A stretch of DNA of 64,000 bases from JAFAGX01 sp035623255 (lineage in GTDB: Bacteria > Acidobacteriota > Terriglobia > Terriglobales > Acidobacteriaceae): assembly GCA_035623255.1 (NCBI GenBank), contig DASPTU010000114.1:1-64000 (forward strand), written 5' to 3'. The stretch's first letter is position 1. Each line of letters begins with the position of its first letter. Both the position numbers and the translations under genes were made by a program. Positions 7,709 through 15,945 of the stretch are shown here, piece after piece. Below the pieces are notes generated by a model, which worked only from the letters and a program-made list of their open reading frames with translations, was not told where the DNA came from and searched no databases.

Positions 7709-8836
7709 GTGGACAAAGGCGGCTTTCCGCATTACATGCTGAAGGAAATTTTCGAGCAGCCACAAGGGTTGCGGAACACCGTCACTCCCAGGGTCTCGCT
7801 CGAACGCGGACAGGTGCGGCTCGATGACGTTCGCATCCATGAGGATGACCTGCGGGCTTTGCAGCGGATCAACATCGTGGCCTCTGGAACGAGCCGTCAT
7901 GCCGGCCTGGCGGGACAATTCATGATCCAGGAGTTGGTGAATCTTCCAGTTGAGGTCGATTATGCCAGCGAATTCGAATACCGCAATCCGCTGATCGGCA
8001 AAGGCGAGCTGACCATCGTGATTACGCAGTCAGGCGAAACGGCCGACACGACCGCCGCTCAACGCGAGGCCAAAGCCAAGGGATCGCGTACCATCGCCAT
8101 TTCTAATGTCATCGATTCCACTATTGCGCGAGAAGCTGACGGGGTCCTCTACACCTACGCGGGACCGGAGATCAGCATCGCTTCGACTAAGGCCTTTACT
8201 GCGCAATTGGCCGTGCTGTACTTGTTTGCGATCTATCTGGGACAGGTTCGTGGCACGCTCAGGGAGGACACGATTCGGAAGCACTTGCGCCAGTTACTGG
8301 AACTGCCGCAAAAAACGGAAACAGTTTTACAATCGGCTCCTCCTTCCTGCGAGCGACTGGCCGAGCAATACCACTCGGTGCAAGACTTTCTTTATCTGGG
8401 GCGCGCGGTGCACTATCCGATCGCGATGGACGGAGCCCTGAAGCTGAAAGAAGTGTCTTACGTTCACGCCGAGGGATACCCCACCGGCGAAACGAAGCAC
8501 GGGCCGAATGCACTGATCGACGAAAGTCTGCCGGTTGTAATTATCGCCACCTGCGATCCGAGCGACGAAGCTGCAGTACGGCGATATGAGAAAAACGTCG
8601 CAAACATCAGGAATTTTAAAGAACAATCGGGCCGGGTGGTTGCCATCGCCACCGACGGCGACGAGCAGGTCAGGAACCTGGCCGATCACACCATGTTTGT
8701 GCCACCGGCCTCAGAGCTTCTATCTCCGATACTCGAGATCGTGCCTCTACAACTCTTCGCCTATTACATGGCGGTGGAAAAGGGTCTGGATGTAGATCGC
8801 CCACGAAACCTGGTGAAATCCGTTACGCTGGAATGA
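7709..8836 (+). CDS. GlmS-like double-SIS protein lacking the glutaminase domain (probable glucosamine-6-phosphate deaminase)
   Basis: 375 residues matching the isomerase half of glutamine-fructose-6-phosphate aminotransferase, with no N-terminal Cys-glutaminase domain. It opens with the GlmS linker (GGFPHYMLKEIFEQP), has two SIS domains (about 40-190 and 210-350), and keeps the sugar-phosphate catalytic residues: Glu of LKLKEVSY, His of ETKHGPNALID and Lys of the C-terminal NLVKSVTLE. Without glutaminase it cannot use glutamine itself. Beside nagA the likely reaction is glucosamine-6-P to fructose-6-P plus ammonia, as for NagB-II and archaeal GlmD. The GTG start at 7709 has AAGGAG at 7695-7701. 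A partner-less GlmS remnant is less likely because the frame and catalytic residues are intact. Confidence 0.85.
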   Translation: MDKGGFPHYMLKEIFEQPQGLRNTVTPRVSLERGQVRLDDVRIHEDDLRALQRINIVASGTSRHAGLAGQFMIQELVNLPVEVDYASEFEYRNPLIGKGELTIVITQSGETADTTAAQREAKAKGSRTIAISNVIDSTIAREADGVLYTYAGPEISIASTKAFTAQLAVLYLFAIYLGQVRGTLREDTIRKHLRQLLELPQKTETVLQSAPPSCERLAEQYHSVQDFLYLGRAVHYPIAMDGALKLKEVSYVHAEGYPTGETKHGPNALIDESLPVVIIATCDPSDEAAVRRYEKNVANIRNFKEQSGRVVAIATDGDEQVRNLADHTMFVPPASELLSPILEIVPLQLFAYYMAVEKGLDVDRPRNLVKSVTLE

Positions 8837-8856
8837 CGGCTCGGGCCAGCAGCGGT

Positions 8857-9942
8857 TCAGTGTGTGAATGTCACGTTCAGGCCGGTCGTCAGCAGGACGT
8901 CGTTTTTCTTTGTGCCCAGAGGCGGATTCGTCACATAAATATCTCCGAAGGCGTTCTGCCAGCTCAACCACGTGCTTAACTTCGTAACCGCTCCGAAGTT
9001 AAAAGTTGTGCGGTATTGGTTGCCGCTCTGCGTTAGATCCGGGAAATAGTAGGCCTTTTCAGTCAGGACGGTTGATTTTCCGAGCTTGTGCATTAATTCC
9101 TCCCCCAGCGTGAGGGCCGCGAAGCTTCGACTAATCGCTGGTTGTGCGGGGAGCGTCAGAGTTGCTGGCACCATTCCATAACTCTCATGAGTGAAGTTTA
9201 GACCGCCGAGAAGATCCAGAGTAGTCTGGCTGGTGTTGATGACATGCACCCCGAGGCCGCCGCCAAATATGGAACGTAGATTCAGTTCCTGCAAAGCGTC
9301 GGCTTGGAAGTCCGCGCTTCCATAGCCGAACAGACGTGTTGTGAGATTCCGGCTGTAACGAGCTCCACCTTGATCCGAATTCGCGGTCACGTGGGGCGAG
9401 GCGCCGGCGGCATCATTTCTGGCATAGACCGTGTTGGCGTACATTGAAATTTCGTCGTGCGAGGTTTTGCGGTCTCCGGTAAAAGCCAGCGACAAGCTGC
9501 GAGTATCACTGTTGCCTCCCGTCAGGGCGAATCCAACAGTCGTTCCAACATTCCATCCTTGCCATAGCGCCGGGTGCAGGCTTTTTTCGTAAGCCGCTTG
9601 CTCCTGGTCGCTACGTACCGCGGTGACTTCGTCCTTCGCAACATTGACTGTGCCGGCCGGACTGGCAACGACAAAGTTGCCATCCGAGGTTGTGACTGAA
9701 CCCGCTACGGTCTTGCCCGCTTGGGTCGCCACGTGCAACGTCTGCGTGGAATTGATTTCCTGGATGGCATTCCATTGAATCTTGATGTCATCGGCATAGT
9801 CGGTCTTCAGCGTAAGACTCTTCTGATCTGACTTCGTAATTGTTCCGCTCAAATGATCGCCATTTTTGAGGACGACCTGATCAGCGAACAAAAATGAACA
9901 TGAAAAGATAAGCACCACAGCAAACAGATAGAGCTGGCGCAT
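8857..9942 (-). CDS. DUF481-family outer-membrane barrel protein
   Basis: A 361-residue exported protein with signal peptide MRQLYLFAVVLIFSCSFLFA. An N-terminal part (about 21-115) has short SH3-like repeats (LKNGDHLSGTITKSD; AGKTVAGSVTTSDGN) that I read as two copies of one unit. The C-terminal 240 residues are a DUF481 barrel (GWNVGTTVGFALTGGNSDTR near residue 130), ending in aromatic/His (VTFTH). DUF481 proteins are outer-membrane barrels of unknown function, some salt-induced in other bacteria. The ATG has a clear GGAGG SD. It converges with the SIS gene, leaving 20 bases between stops. Confidence 0.82.
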   Translation of the reverse strand: MRQLYLFAVVLIFSCSFLFADQVVLKNGDHLSGTITKSDQKSLTLKTDYADDIKIQWNAIQEINSTQTLHVATQAGKTVAGSVTTSDGNFVVASPAGTVNVAKDEVTAVRSDQEQAAYEKSLHPALWQGWNVGTTVGFALTGGNSDTRSLSLAFTGDRKTSHDEISMYANTVYARNDAAGASPHVTANSDQGGARYSRNLTTRLFGYGSADFQADALQELNLRSIFGGGLGVHVINTSQTTLDLLGGLNFTHESYGMVPATLTLPAQPAISRSFAALTLGEELMHKLGKSTVLTEKAYYFPDLTQSGNQYRTTFNFGAVTKLSTWLSWQNAFGDIYVTNPPLGTKKNDVLLTTGLNVTFTH

Positions 9943-10121
9943 GAAATTCCTCCGATGGATTTCCTGATTTCAAATTAGGAAGTGACTTGTGGCGAAGCAC
10001 TCAACTTACCTGATGGGACCGTCGCCGAACAAGTGGGGAACGGCACGCCGTTGTATAGAGGCCGAGAAAAAGTTGAGGAACTCCGGGGTGAGTCGACGAA
10101 ACAGCAGGTAGGCGAGCGGAA

Positions 10122-10322
10122 TTAACTCTTAACTTGGCTATTGTTGTTGTCGGTGGTAGCAGTTTTAGGTTGATCGTTGTGGTCCTTCATGCCTTCTTTC
10201 AAGGCACGGATGCCTTCACCGATACCCTTGCCCAACTCCGGGAGCTTTTTGGGGCCAAACACCAACAAAGCAATAAAAAAGATCACCAGAAGGTGCATCG
10301 GCTGAAACAGGCCCTCAAACAT
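10122..10322 (-). CDS. tatA: twin-arginine translocase subunit TatA
   Basis: 66 residues with the complete TatA layout: a short periplasmic N-terminus, one TM helix (LLVIFFIALLVF), the hinge motif FGPKKLPELG, an amphipathic helix (GKGIGEGIRALKEGMK) and a polar tail. TatA oligomers form the passage for folded proteins, often cofactor-containing ones, across the inner membrane. No tatB or tatC is in the window, so this is a stand-alone copy. The SD GGAGGT lies five bases before the ATG. A TTGACG-N17-TAAGGT pair upstream on the same strand, overlapping the end of the next gene, is a weak promoter candidate. Confidence 0.93.
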   Translation of the reverse strand: MFEGLFQPMHLLVIFFIALLVFGPKKLPELGKGIGEGIRALKEGMKDHNDQPKTATTDNNNSQVKS

Positions 10323-10387
10323 ATAACCTCCACTTCGTGCACACGAGCACTTAATGTAACCTTACCGGAGCAGAACTATTCCGTCAA

Positions 10388-11677
10388 CTAAGAGCGGCTG
10401 CCCTGGTGTGGTTCACGCCTCGTAAATGCAATAGTTTCCGCCGAGTGTGCTCTTATGGCTCCGACCTGGTTTTGCAGGGCTCGTCCGGCTTTGCTTGCGA
10501 GCCGCCCCAGGCGCACCAGGCGGTAGAGGGGGAAGAACTGGTCAGGAAGATGTATCGAGGACCAGTCTCCAATGGCGGGTGTCCCGATCAGCCGCCACGC
10601 CAAACGGATTTTGTCTAACCAACGTTCCCGTAAGCGCAGCATGAGATAAAAATAGGCGGGGGAGTCTGTTTCGCAAGGATTCTGGTCTCGAATCATGCGC
10701 AAGATTTCTTCCTGGAGACTTCTGGTCTCGGAGTCGTTTTCCAACCATCTCCGCGTACCGGGCGGCAAGTTCGAGCCAAGCAGATCATGCGCCAGCAGCA
10801 GGTTCAGAGCGATGATTCGGCGGACACCCAGGGAATGTGTACGGTGCCAGACAGCATCCCAATCGATCCCTCTGCTCTGGATGAGTTGAGCGATGTCGTG
10901 CAACCAGGACAATTGGGTCCACCTGTGCTTGGCCGCATGAACGCAGAGAACAAACAGCAGATCGTCGGCGCGCAATGTCGGAAACGAATGTCCGGCGAGA
11001 GTGATCTGTTCGGCTCTCTTAAAGAACTCTTCTGTATCAAACTCAACTGAGTAAAAGTGCGGCAAGATTCGCCATTTCAGTTCCACGAGATGCGGACTTG
11101 CGATTCCATCGAACGCGTACTCGTAACCCGAAGAAATAAACGCCCGCTCCTCGCGAGCGGAAAGGGCCTCGGTGGGGTTGTATCCGAACTTGCGGAGAGC
11201 ATCTTTAGCTGAGCTTACGTCACGCAGGGATACCAGGATGTCGAGATCAATAAATTGACGTGCCGTCACATCACCATAGAGAACCTGCGCCAAGGCAGGG
11301 CCCTTATATGGCATTGCTTTGATGCCATGAGTCTCAAGGTGCCGCAGAATGCGGACCAGTTCAGCGGTCAGCCATAGCGTCGTGCGGGCGTTTTTTTGGT
11401 AAGCAGAGCGCAGCTGTGCCAGATCCTGAGCCCTCAGTAGGCCGGAATGCAATGCGAGAGCCTGGTACGCCTGCGGAATAACCCGTTGCTGTTGCGCAAG
11501 GCTGACGAAAGACGGAAAGTCGCATTTGCGAGCGGTGAGATATACAAGCTGTCCCTCACGCTGAGCTTGGGGAAGCGCACAGCAAGCTAATAGCAGTTCA
11601 AACTCAGGTGATATGGCAGCAACACTGGTTTCAGCTGGATGATCCGGACTACGGCGTAGCTCGGTAGCAGCGGACAT
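10388..11677 (-). CDS. uncharacterised nucleotidyltransferase-family protein (NTP_transf_5-like)
   Basis: A 429-residue cytoplasmic protein. Residues about 125-165 carry the nucleotidyltransferase-like core: a glycine-lysine segment (KAMPYKGPALAQVLYGD), then ARQFIDLDILV with an Asp-x-Asp metal-binding pair. The rest is helical, with a His-rich stretch (FVLCVHAAKHRW). This matches the PF14907 layout, of unknown substrate, found near exopolysaccharide, sortase-type and lasso-peptide loci; none of those partner genes is visible here. The ATG lacks a good SD. The gene is divergent from an ABC-2 exporter across a 123-base gap holding a perfect TATAAT and an inverted repeat, so the two may share control. 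Confidence 0.7.
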   Translation of the reverse strand: MSAATELRRSPDHPAETSVAAISPEFELLLACCALPQAQREGQLVYLTARKCDFPSFVSLAQQQRVIPQAYQALALHSGLLRAQDLAQLRSAYQKNARTTLWLTAELVRILRHLETHGIKAMPYKGPALAQVLYGDVTARQFIDLDILVSLRDVSSAKDALRKFGYNPTEALSAREERAFISSGYEYAFDGIASPHLVELKWRILPHFYSVEFDTEEFFKRAEQITLAGHSFPTLRADDLLFVLCVHAAKHRWTQLSWLHDIAQLIQSRGIDWDAVWHRTHSLGVRRIIALNLLLAHDLLGSNLPPGTRRWLENDSETRSLQEEILRMIRDQNPCETDSPAYFYLMLRLRERWLDKIRLAWRLIGTPAIGDWSSIHLPDQFFPLYRLVRLGRLASKAGRALQNQVGAIRAHSAETIAFTRREPHQGSRS

Positions 11678-11726
11678 AATGAGGCATGAACAAAATCAGT
11701 CAGCGGGCAAGCACGCCGACTGAACC

Positions 11727-11752
11727 TATAATTACAGACGCCTGTTGTAATT
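11727..11752 (+). promoter_or_regulatory. TATAAT box with overlapping AATTACA-N9-TGTAATT operator-like dyad
   Basis: A perfect -10 hexamer TATAAT (11727-11732) reads toward the ABC transporter genes. No good -35 is present 16-18 bases upstream, which would suit an activated promoter. A seven-base inverted repeat, AATTACA (11730-11736) and TGTAATT (11746-11752), overlaps and extends past the box, as a repressor site would. Located between divergent genes; no regulator gene is adjacent. Confidence 0.4.
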
Positions 11753-11800
11753 TGGCGCGGAATTCTGGCGAAAGTTGCACAATTTGGCACCGCTCAAGTA

Positions 11801-12601
11801 ATGGATGCCGTCGTATTCGAGTCCGTCCGTAAGATTTTCTTTGCTCGGCCAAGACTCTTCAAATGGCTGGGAGTTGCGCGCGGTGAGCCCAAGTTTACGC
11901 TAGGAGATATTTCGCTGCGTGTACGCGCCGGCTCTGTCCTGGCTCTCCTCGGGCCAAATGGCAGCGGCAAAACGACGCTCCTCAAGCTAATCTCGACCAT
12001 GCTTCTGCCTGATAGCGGTAATGTGCTGGTGCAAGGTGCCAATACTCGCAGCGACGCGCGACGGGTACGGGCCTGCGTAGGTTTCGCGGTTGCCGCCGAA
12101 CGATCGTTTTTTCCTCGTCTAACTGCCCGCGAAAACCTGGATTTTTTTGCTGCCATGAATGATGTTCATCCGAAACTGCGACCTGGGCGCATCGAGCGAA
12201 CACTCGCGCGCGCCGGCCTACTGGATACGCCCGACACTCTGGTTATGAACTTCTCAGCCGGGACGTATCAGAGATTAGCGATAGCCAGAGCCCTGATGAA
12301 GCAGCCAGTTGTGATGCTGCTCGATGAGCCGACCCGCAGCCTCGATTCCGCCGCCACCGCGGGCGTTTGGGACCTGATTGGCGAGTTGTCCGCTGAGGGA
12401 ACTACCGTAGTGATCGCCAGCCACAGGTTCGAGGAGGTGAGCGCTGTTGCTGACTCGGTTCTCGCATTGCGTCACGGTCAGGTTGTGGCGCATCAGCGCA
12501 TCAGCGGCGCCACGACGAGAGAAATACGTTCGCTTTATCTTGATACGACAATGGCGGCGGCCATCAGCGATTCGAACAGGTTGGTCGAGAGCTACCGGTG
12601 A
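11801..12601 (+). CDS. ABC transporter ATP-binding protein (ABC-2 exporter type)
   Basis: A 266-residue ATPase subunit. Walker A is GPNGSGKTT (about 50-58) and Walker B is VVMLLDEPTRSLD; the switch His is in VIASHRFEE. The signature loop reads FSAGTYQRLAIARAL, departing from LSGGQ much as polysaccharide- and antibiotic-export ATPases do. The next gene, overlapping by four bases (GTGA), is its membrane partner. The pair probably exports a polymer, lipid-linked sugar, peptide or drug; the sequence does not decide which. The start ATG at 11801 has only a weak SD. Confidence 0.88.
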   Translation: MDAVVFESVRKIFFARPRLFKWLGVARGEPKFTLGDISLRVRAGSVLALLGPNGSGKTTLLKLISTMLLPDSGNVLVQGANTRSDARRVRACVGFAVAAERSFFPRLTARENLDFFAAMNDVHPKLRPGRIERTLARAGLLDTPDTLVMNFSAGTYQRLAIARALMKQPVVMLLDEPTRSLDSAATAGVWDLIGELSAEGTTVVIASHRFEEVSAVADSVLALRHGQVVAHQRISGATTREIRSLYLDTTMAAAISDSNRLVESYR

Positions 12602-13407
12602 TTGTTTCTGGATTAGCGGATAAAGCGTGGGCCATTTTTCGTCGTGATGTGCTGACCGCACTTCGCTATAGATCAGCGTTCTTGCTGACCATTGCCGGAG
12701 CCATTACCGAGCTTGCAGCCTTCTACTATCTCGCTAAAGCGATTGGGCCCGGATTTCGACCCGAAGGGATAGATTACTTTTCATTTTTAGTCGTTGGAAC
12801 GGGCTTTTACACATTTCTGGTGATGGGGATTCATTCGTTTCTGCAGACAGTACAAGACGCCCAACAGAGCGGAACCTTTGAGGTTCTTATGACCACCTCG
12901 ACGACACCTTCAGTCTTACTCTGTCTTAGTGCAATGTCGGCGTTCTTGCGAAATTTTGTGCAATTCATGCTCTATCTGGGGGCCGGTTTGCTTTTGTATA
13001 GAGCACCATTGAGAGTGCCAAATATAACCGCCTCATTACTGGTGTTCTGTTTGTCTCTCGGCATTGCCGTTTCGATCGGCATGATGGCGGCAGCCCTGCA
13101 GGTTTCGATTCAAAAGGGATCAGTCGTGCTATACGCTCTGGGGTCAGGAGCATGGCTTTTGACCGGCACTTTGTTTCCGGTGTCCAACCTCCCGGCACCC
13201 CTGCGTGCTACTGCCACGTTGATTCCTATAACTCATGCCCTGGATGCTTTGCGGTTGGCTTTGCTTGGGGGACCACGCTTTGCCGCCGTGTACCAGCAAA
13301 TTGGAATTTTGGCGGTATTCTGCGTTGTGCTTTTGCCCCTGGGGCTGCTTGCTTTCTCACATTCTCTCCATAGGGCCAGGCAGGAAGGCACACTCTCCAG
13401 TTACTAG
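12598..13407 (+). CDS. ABC-2 type transporter permease
   Basis: A 269-residue inner-membrane protein with about six TM segments (for example SAFLLTIAGAITELAAFYYL, YFSFLVVGTGFYTFLVMGI, ITASLLVFCLSLGIAVSIGM and a last helix near 243-262). It has the usual ABC-2 helix break before the last TM (GTLFPVSNLPAPLRATATLI). It starts at a GTG overlapping the stop of the ATPase gene, so the subunits are translationally coupled. One ATPase and one permease make a homodimeric exporter. The substrate is unknown; a nearby nucleotidyltransferase and a PilZ-like protein hint at, but do not prove, surface polymer work. Confidence 0.85.
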   Translation: MIVSGLADKAWAIFRRDVLTALRYRSAFLLTIAGAITELAAFYYLAKAIGPGFRPEGIDYFSFLVVGTGFYTFLVMGIHSFLQTVQDAQQSGTFEVLMTTSTTPSVLLCLSAMSAFLRNFVQFMLYLGAGLLLYRAPLRVPNITASLLVFCLSLGIAVSIGMMAAALQVSIQKGSVVLYALGSGAWLLTGTLFPVSNLPAPLRATATLIPITHALDALRLALLGGPRFAAVYQQIGILAVFCVVLLPLGLLAFSHSLHRARQEGTLSSY

Positions 13408-13514
13408 CCGAGGCCGGTCAAGTCAAAATCAACTATTACTTCGGTCATTGCAGATGAGCAGTAACTAAGAAAGAGCAGGGCCGACGAGCCGTAGAATTTG
13501 GGTAGCTGCTTCCA

Positions 13515-13958
13515 ATGAGCACAGTAGCGACAACTCAAAGCCCCCCGCGCCGCAGCACCCGCGTTCGCGCGCAGATTCCCATTCGGGTGACCAGTTTGGA
13601 CCCTTCGCTCAACCTTGCGGAGCGATGTCACACTTTAGTGGTGAACACAGAAGGTTGCGGCGTGCGGATTTCCCAGCCGCTGCAGCCGGGAGTTTCGGTT
13701 TTACTGGACGAACTTCCAAGTGGAAACTCCTCACGAGGACGCGTAGCTAACTGTGTGCCGCTGGGTACAGAAGGGAAGTACTGGGTTGTGGGCATCGCGC
13801 TCGAAGAACCCGGAAACATCTGGTGTATCAAACCCGCTCCCGACGACTGGCTAGAGCCCGCAACATTCGCAACTCCGGTTCCCCTGCCAAAGAAAGCTGG
13901 TGAGTGGCCATACGCATTCTTTTCGGGCAAAGGTGAAGCCCATCCTGGCCGCAAATAG
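13515..13958 (+). CDS. PilZ-like domain protein (degenerate c-di-GMP motif)
   Basis: A 147-residue soluble protein. An Arg-rich segment (PRRSTRVRAQIPIRV, residues 11-25) and a turn NTEGCGVRI (44-52), followed by short beta strands (GVSVLLDELP; GRVANCVPLG; YWVVGIALEEP), follow the PilZ layout of RxxxR plus (D/N)xSxxG. The Ser position is Glu46 here, so c-di-GMP binding may be lost or changed. It lies 107 bases after the ABC permease on the same strand and ends one base short of a convergent porin gene. The SD before ATG 13515 is weak. Confidence 0.6.
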   Translation: MSTVATTQSPPRRSTRVRAQIPIRVTSLDPSLNLAERCHTLVVNTEGCGVRISQPLQPGVSVLLDELPSGNSSRGRVANCVPLGTEGKYWVVGIALEEPGNIWCIKPAPDDWLEPATFATPVPLPKKAGEWPYAFFSGKGEAHPGRK

Positions 13959-13959
13959 T

Positions 13960-15468
13960 TCAGAATTCGAGGTGCAAGCGGCCGCCAACGACAAGTACCG
14001 GTCCGCGATCGCGATTGTACCCGGGATTGTTGATGTGCTGGATATCGGGGCCAAGATAAATTCCACGCCAAACATGCGCTGTGTAGTAGGTCTCAAGAAT
14101 GGTCTCTCGCCCGTAGTTCAGGGCGCCATCACCAAGCAGGAACCCATAACCGCCATCGGCGAGGTAAGTCTGATGAGCCTTCGAAATTGCATTGCTGGCA
14201 AAGGCGATGCTGGCCCGATCATAGCGACGATGCCACATCGAGCCGTGAGCCTCTAATCCGGCGGAGAAGGTTTGATCCACTTCTGTATACACGAATGATT
14301 CAGTTTTCCCATTGTTCCAGCCAAAGCGGCCGAAGGCCGTGAGATGGCGCGCGAGATTTTGCTCGACATTGATACCACAGCCATACTTGCGTGTGATGCG
14401 AAAGGGGTGGTTGGTAATATCTGGAACTGGGGCGAGATGCTCCTGAAACTGCGCGACGGCCTGTTCGTAAATGCCCATGTTCGCGTAGTTCGTGTAAGCA
14501 AGCAAGCGCAGCACCCCCGGCTTCTTAGGGATGAATCCACGGCGGAGCTCGTATTCCCAGTTATCGGCATGCATTCCTTGCCAGGGCTTGTAGACGAGAT
14601 CGATTCCGTTTGCAATTTTCGGCATGAGCGCTTCAGCGAAGCGCAACCCCCAGCTTTGGTCTTCATATTCCGCGGTGACACCGACCGTATAGCCGCGCGT
14701 ATCTGCGGCGTAGTCGTAGGCGCCGTTCGCGTCAATCGTCCAGTTCATGAATTGAAAGTGGGTGTCGGAACCCACTGAATTTTGATCGAAGAAGTCCACC
14801 ATGTCGAACTTGCCGAAGCGAATTTCCAATCGTCGACGCGGCAGTTCGTCAAATAGTGACAGAGCACTGCGCTCGTTCTCAACCTTGTCTCTGCTCAGTG
14901 CGAAAACCTTGTGAATCATCGCACGGGCGAGGTAAGGTGCCGTGCTCAAGGGCGAGCCTTCCCCGGGAATGCGAACCACATCAAGATTGGTATAGCCGGC
15001 GAGTCCAAGGGAATTGCTCATCCCAAAGCCGCTGGCGTCTTCCACATCGACGAGCACCTCTGTGGAGTTATTCAGGCGCACACCCGTGTACAGAGTAAGA
15101 ATCCGCGATGTCGCGTCCTGAAAATTCGACTGAAAACTGTTCTTGCCGCTGTACTTCGCAAAGAACGGTGGATGCCCTTGAGAAATGAAATTAGCTTGCC
15201 CGGATAGCCAGAAGCGTGTATTGGACAAGTGTGGCAACATGGTTTCCACTTGCTCATCGACGGCAGGGGAGGAAGGATCGCTCTGGCCGGCTTGTTCTGG
15301 CAGATTCGCCGAGGCTCGTTGGTCCGGCGATTGACGGGGATCAATTTGCGGTAGCGACAGTTGTGCGACCGCCGCACTCAGGCAAAGCCCAGCAGCAAAT
15401 GTTGCCGTCAGGATGCGCGTACACAAGGCATATCTCACCAACTTGAGATTTGCATTCTGCGTTCGCAT
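13960..15468 (-). CDS. OprB-type carbohydrate porin
   Basis: A 502-residue outer-membrane protein. The signal peptide (hydrophobic ILTATFAAGLCLSAAVAQ, cleavage near residue 35) precedes a Pro/Gln-rich linker, then a beta barrel with the OprB hallmarks: FWLSGQANFISQGHPPF near the start, TLYTGVRLNNSTEVLVDVED, EIRFGKFDMVDFFDQN, and a terminal GGRLHLEF with C-terminal Phe. OprB family barrels admit sugars or other small hydrophilic solutes. A well-formed promoter lies at 15589-15617, leaving a leader of about 115 bases. No sugar kinase or transporter is adjacent. Confidence 0.85.
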   Translation of the reverse strand: MRTQNANLKLVRYALCTRILTATFAAGLCLSAAVAQLSLPQIDPRQSPDQRASANLPEQAGQSDPSSPAVDEQVETMLPHLSNTRFWLSGQANFISQGHPPFFAKYSGKNSFQSNFQDATSRILTLYTGVRLNNSTEVLVDVEDASGFGMSNSLGLAGYTNLDVVRIPGEGSPLSTAPYLARAMIHKVFALSRDKVENERSALSLFDELPRRRLEIRFGKFDMVDFFDQNSVGSDTHFQFMNWTIDANGAYDYAADTRGYTVGVTAEYEDQSWGLRFAEALMPKIANGIDLVYKPWQGMHADNWEYELRRGFIPKKPGVLRLLAYTNYANMGIYEQAVAQFQEHLAPVPDITNHPFRITRKYGCGINVEQNLARHLTAFGRFGWNNGKTESFVYTEVDQTFSAGLEAHGSMWHRRYDRASIAFASNAISKAHQTYLADGGYGFLLGDGALNYGRETILETYYTAHVWRGIYLGPDIQHINNPGYNRDRGPVLVVGGRLHLEF

Positions 15469-15588
15469 TGCTCATTTTTGGTTGGCATGGATCACCGTAT
15501 CGAACTCACAACCTGCATGACAAACGTGAGCGACCCGGTTTCTGTCAGAGTTGCGCCCCCCATTTGCAAGTCCAAGCGGATGGTTTCA

Positions 15589-15617
15589 CATATAGTACCC
15601 CCCTACGGTATTGTCAA
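15589..15617 (-). promoter_or_regulatory. sigma-70-type promoter for the OprB-type porin
   Basis: Reading the minus strand, a perfect -35 TTGACA (15612-15617) is followed after exactly 17 bases by TATATG (15589-15594), four of six matches to the -10 consensus. The predicted start of transcription is near 15582, giving a leader of about 115 bases to the porin ATG at 15468. Confidence 0.6.
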
Positions 15618-15712
15618 TTGAAATCGCTGCAGCAGTGAGCAAAAGTGATTCTGAGCACAGCCGAGCGTTTGGCAGCAAAAAGGGGATGGATGTATGGTTG
15701 TGAGTAATCCGG

Positions 15713-15756
15713 AAAATAAAATCAGGACGACCCGGAGCCCCCCGAGGCCGTCCTGA
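15713..15756 (-). terminator. orphan rho-independent terminator, leftward
   Basis: Inverted arms TCAGGACG and CGTCCTGA (15749-15756 and 15722-15729) enclose a 19-base GC-rich loop. On the minus strand the stem is followed at once by TTTTATTTT (15713-15721). No leftward gene lies immediately upstream, because hemL points the other way. The terminator must end a transcript starting between about 15757 and hemL, or insulate the porin promoter from antisense transcription. Confidence 0.6.
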
Positions 15757-15945
15757 GAACCCTCCCGGTTAGAAGGGCGTGTACTGGAATAACAATAAGG
15801 ACGCGATGTTTCAGCGGTATTGCGAAATTGTAAATTTCCTGTGAAATGAGGGTGAAGGCAACGGGTCACATCTCATGGTGATGGCGCACGCTGCAGCATT
15901 GTTTCCGACTGCTACCATGCTTCTAGGCTCGGCGAGGAGGCATCG

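Larger units (their letters stand above)
15469..15945. other. 477-base intergenic region between divergent porin and hemL genes
   Basis: No credible protein gene. The left part holds the leftward porin promoter (15589-15617). The middle holds a strong leftward hairpin-plus-T-run terminator (15713-15756) that no annotated gene explains. The right part holds a weak leftward promoter candidate (TTCACC-N18-TACAAT, 15827-15856) and the hemL SD (AGGAGG at 15935-15940). A leftward small RNA of about 105 bases is the simplest reading. Confidence 0.5.

Noticed and set aside
15603..15869. 88-codon minus-strand frame overlapping the orphan terminator
   Set aside because: It spans a terminator and the porin promoter, has no SD and an implausible composition. 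A leader peptide was considered, but there is no run of a regulatory amino acid.
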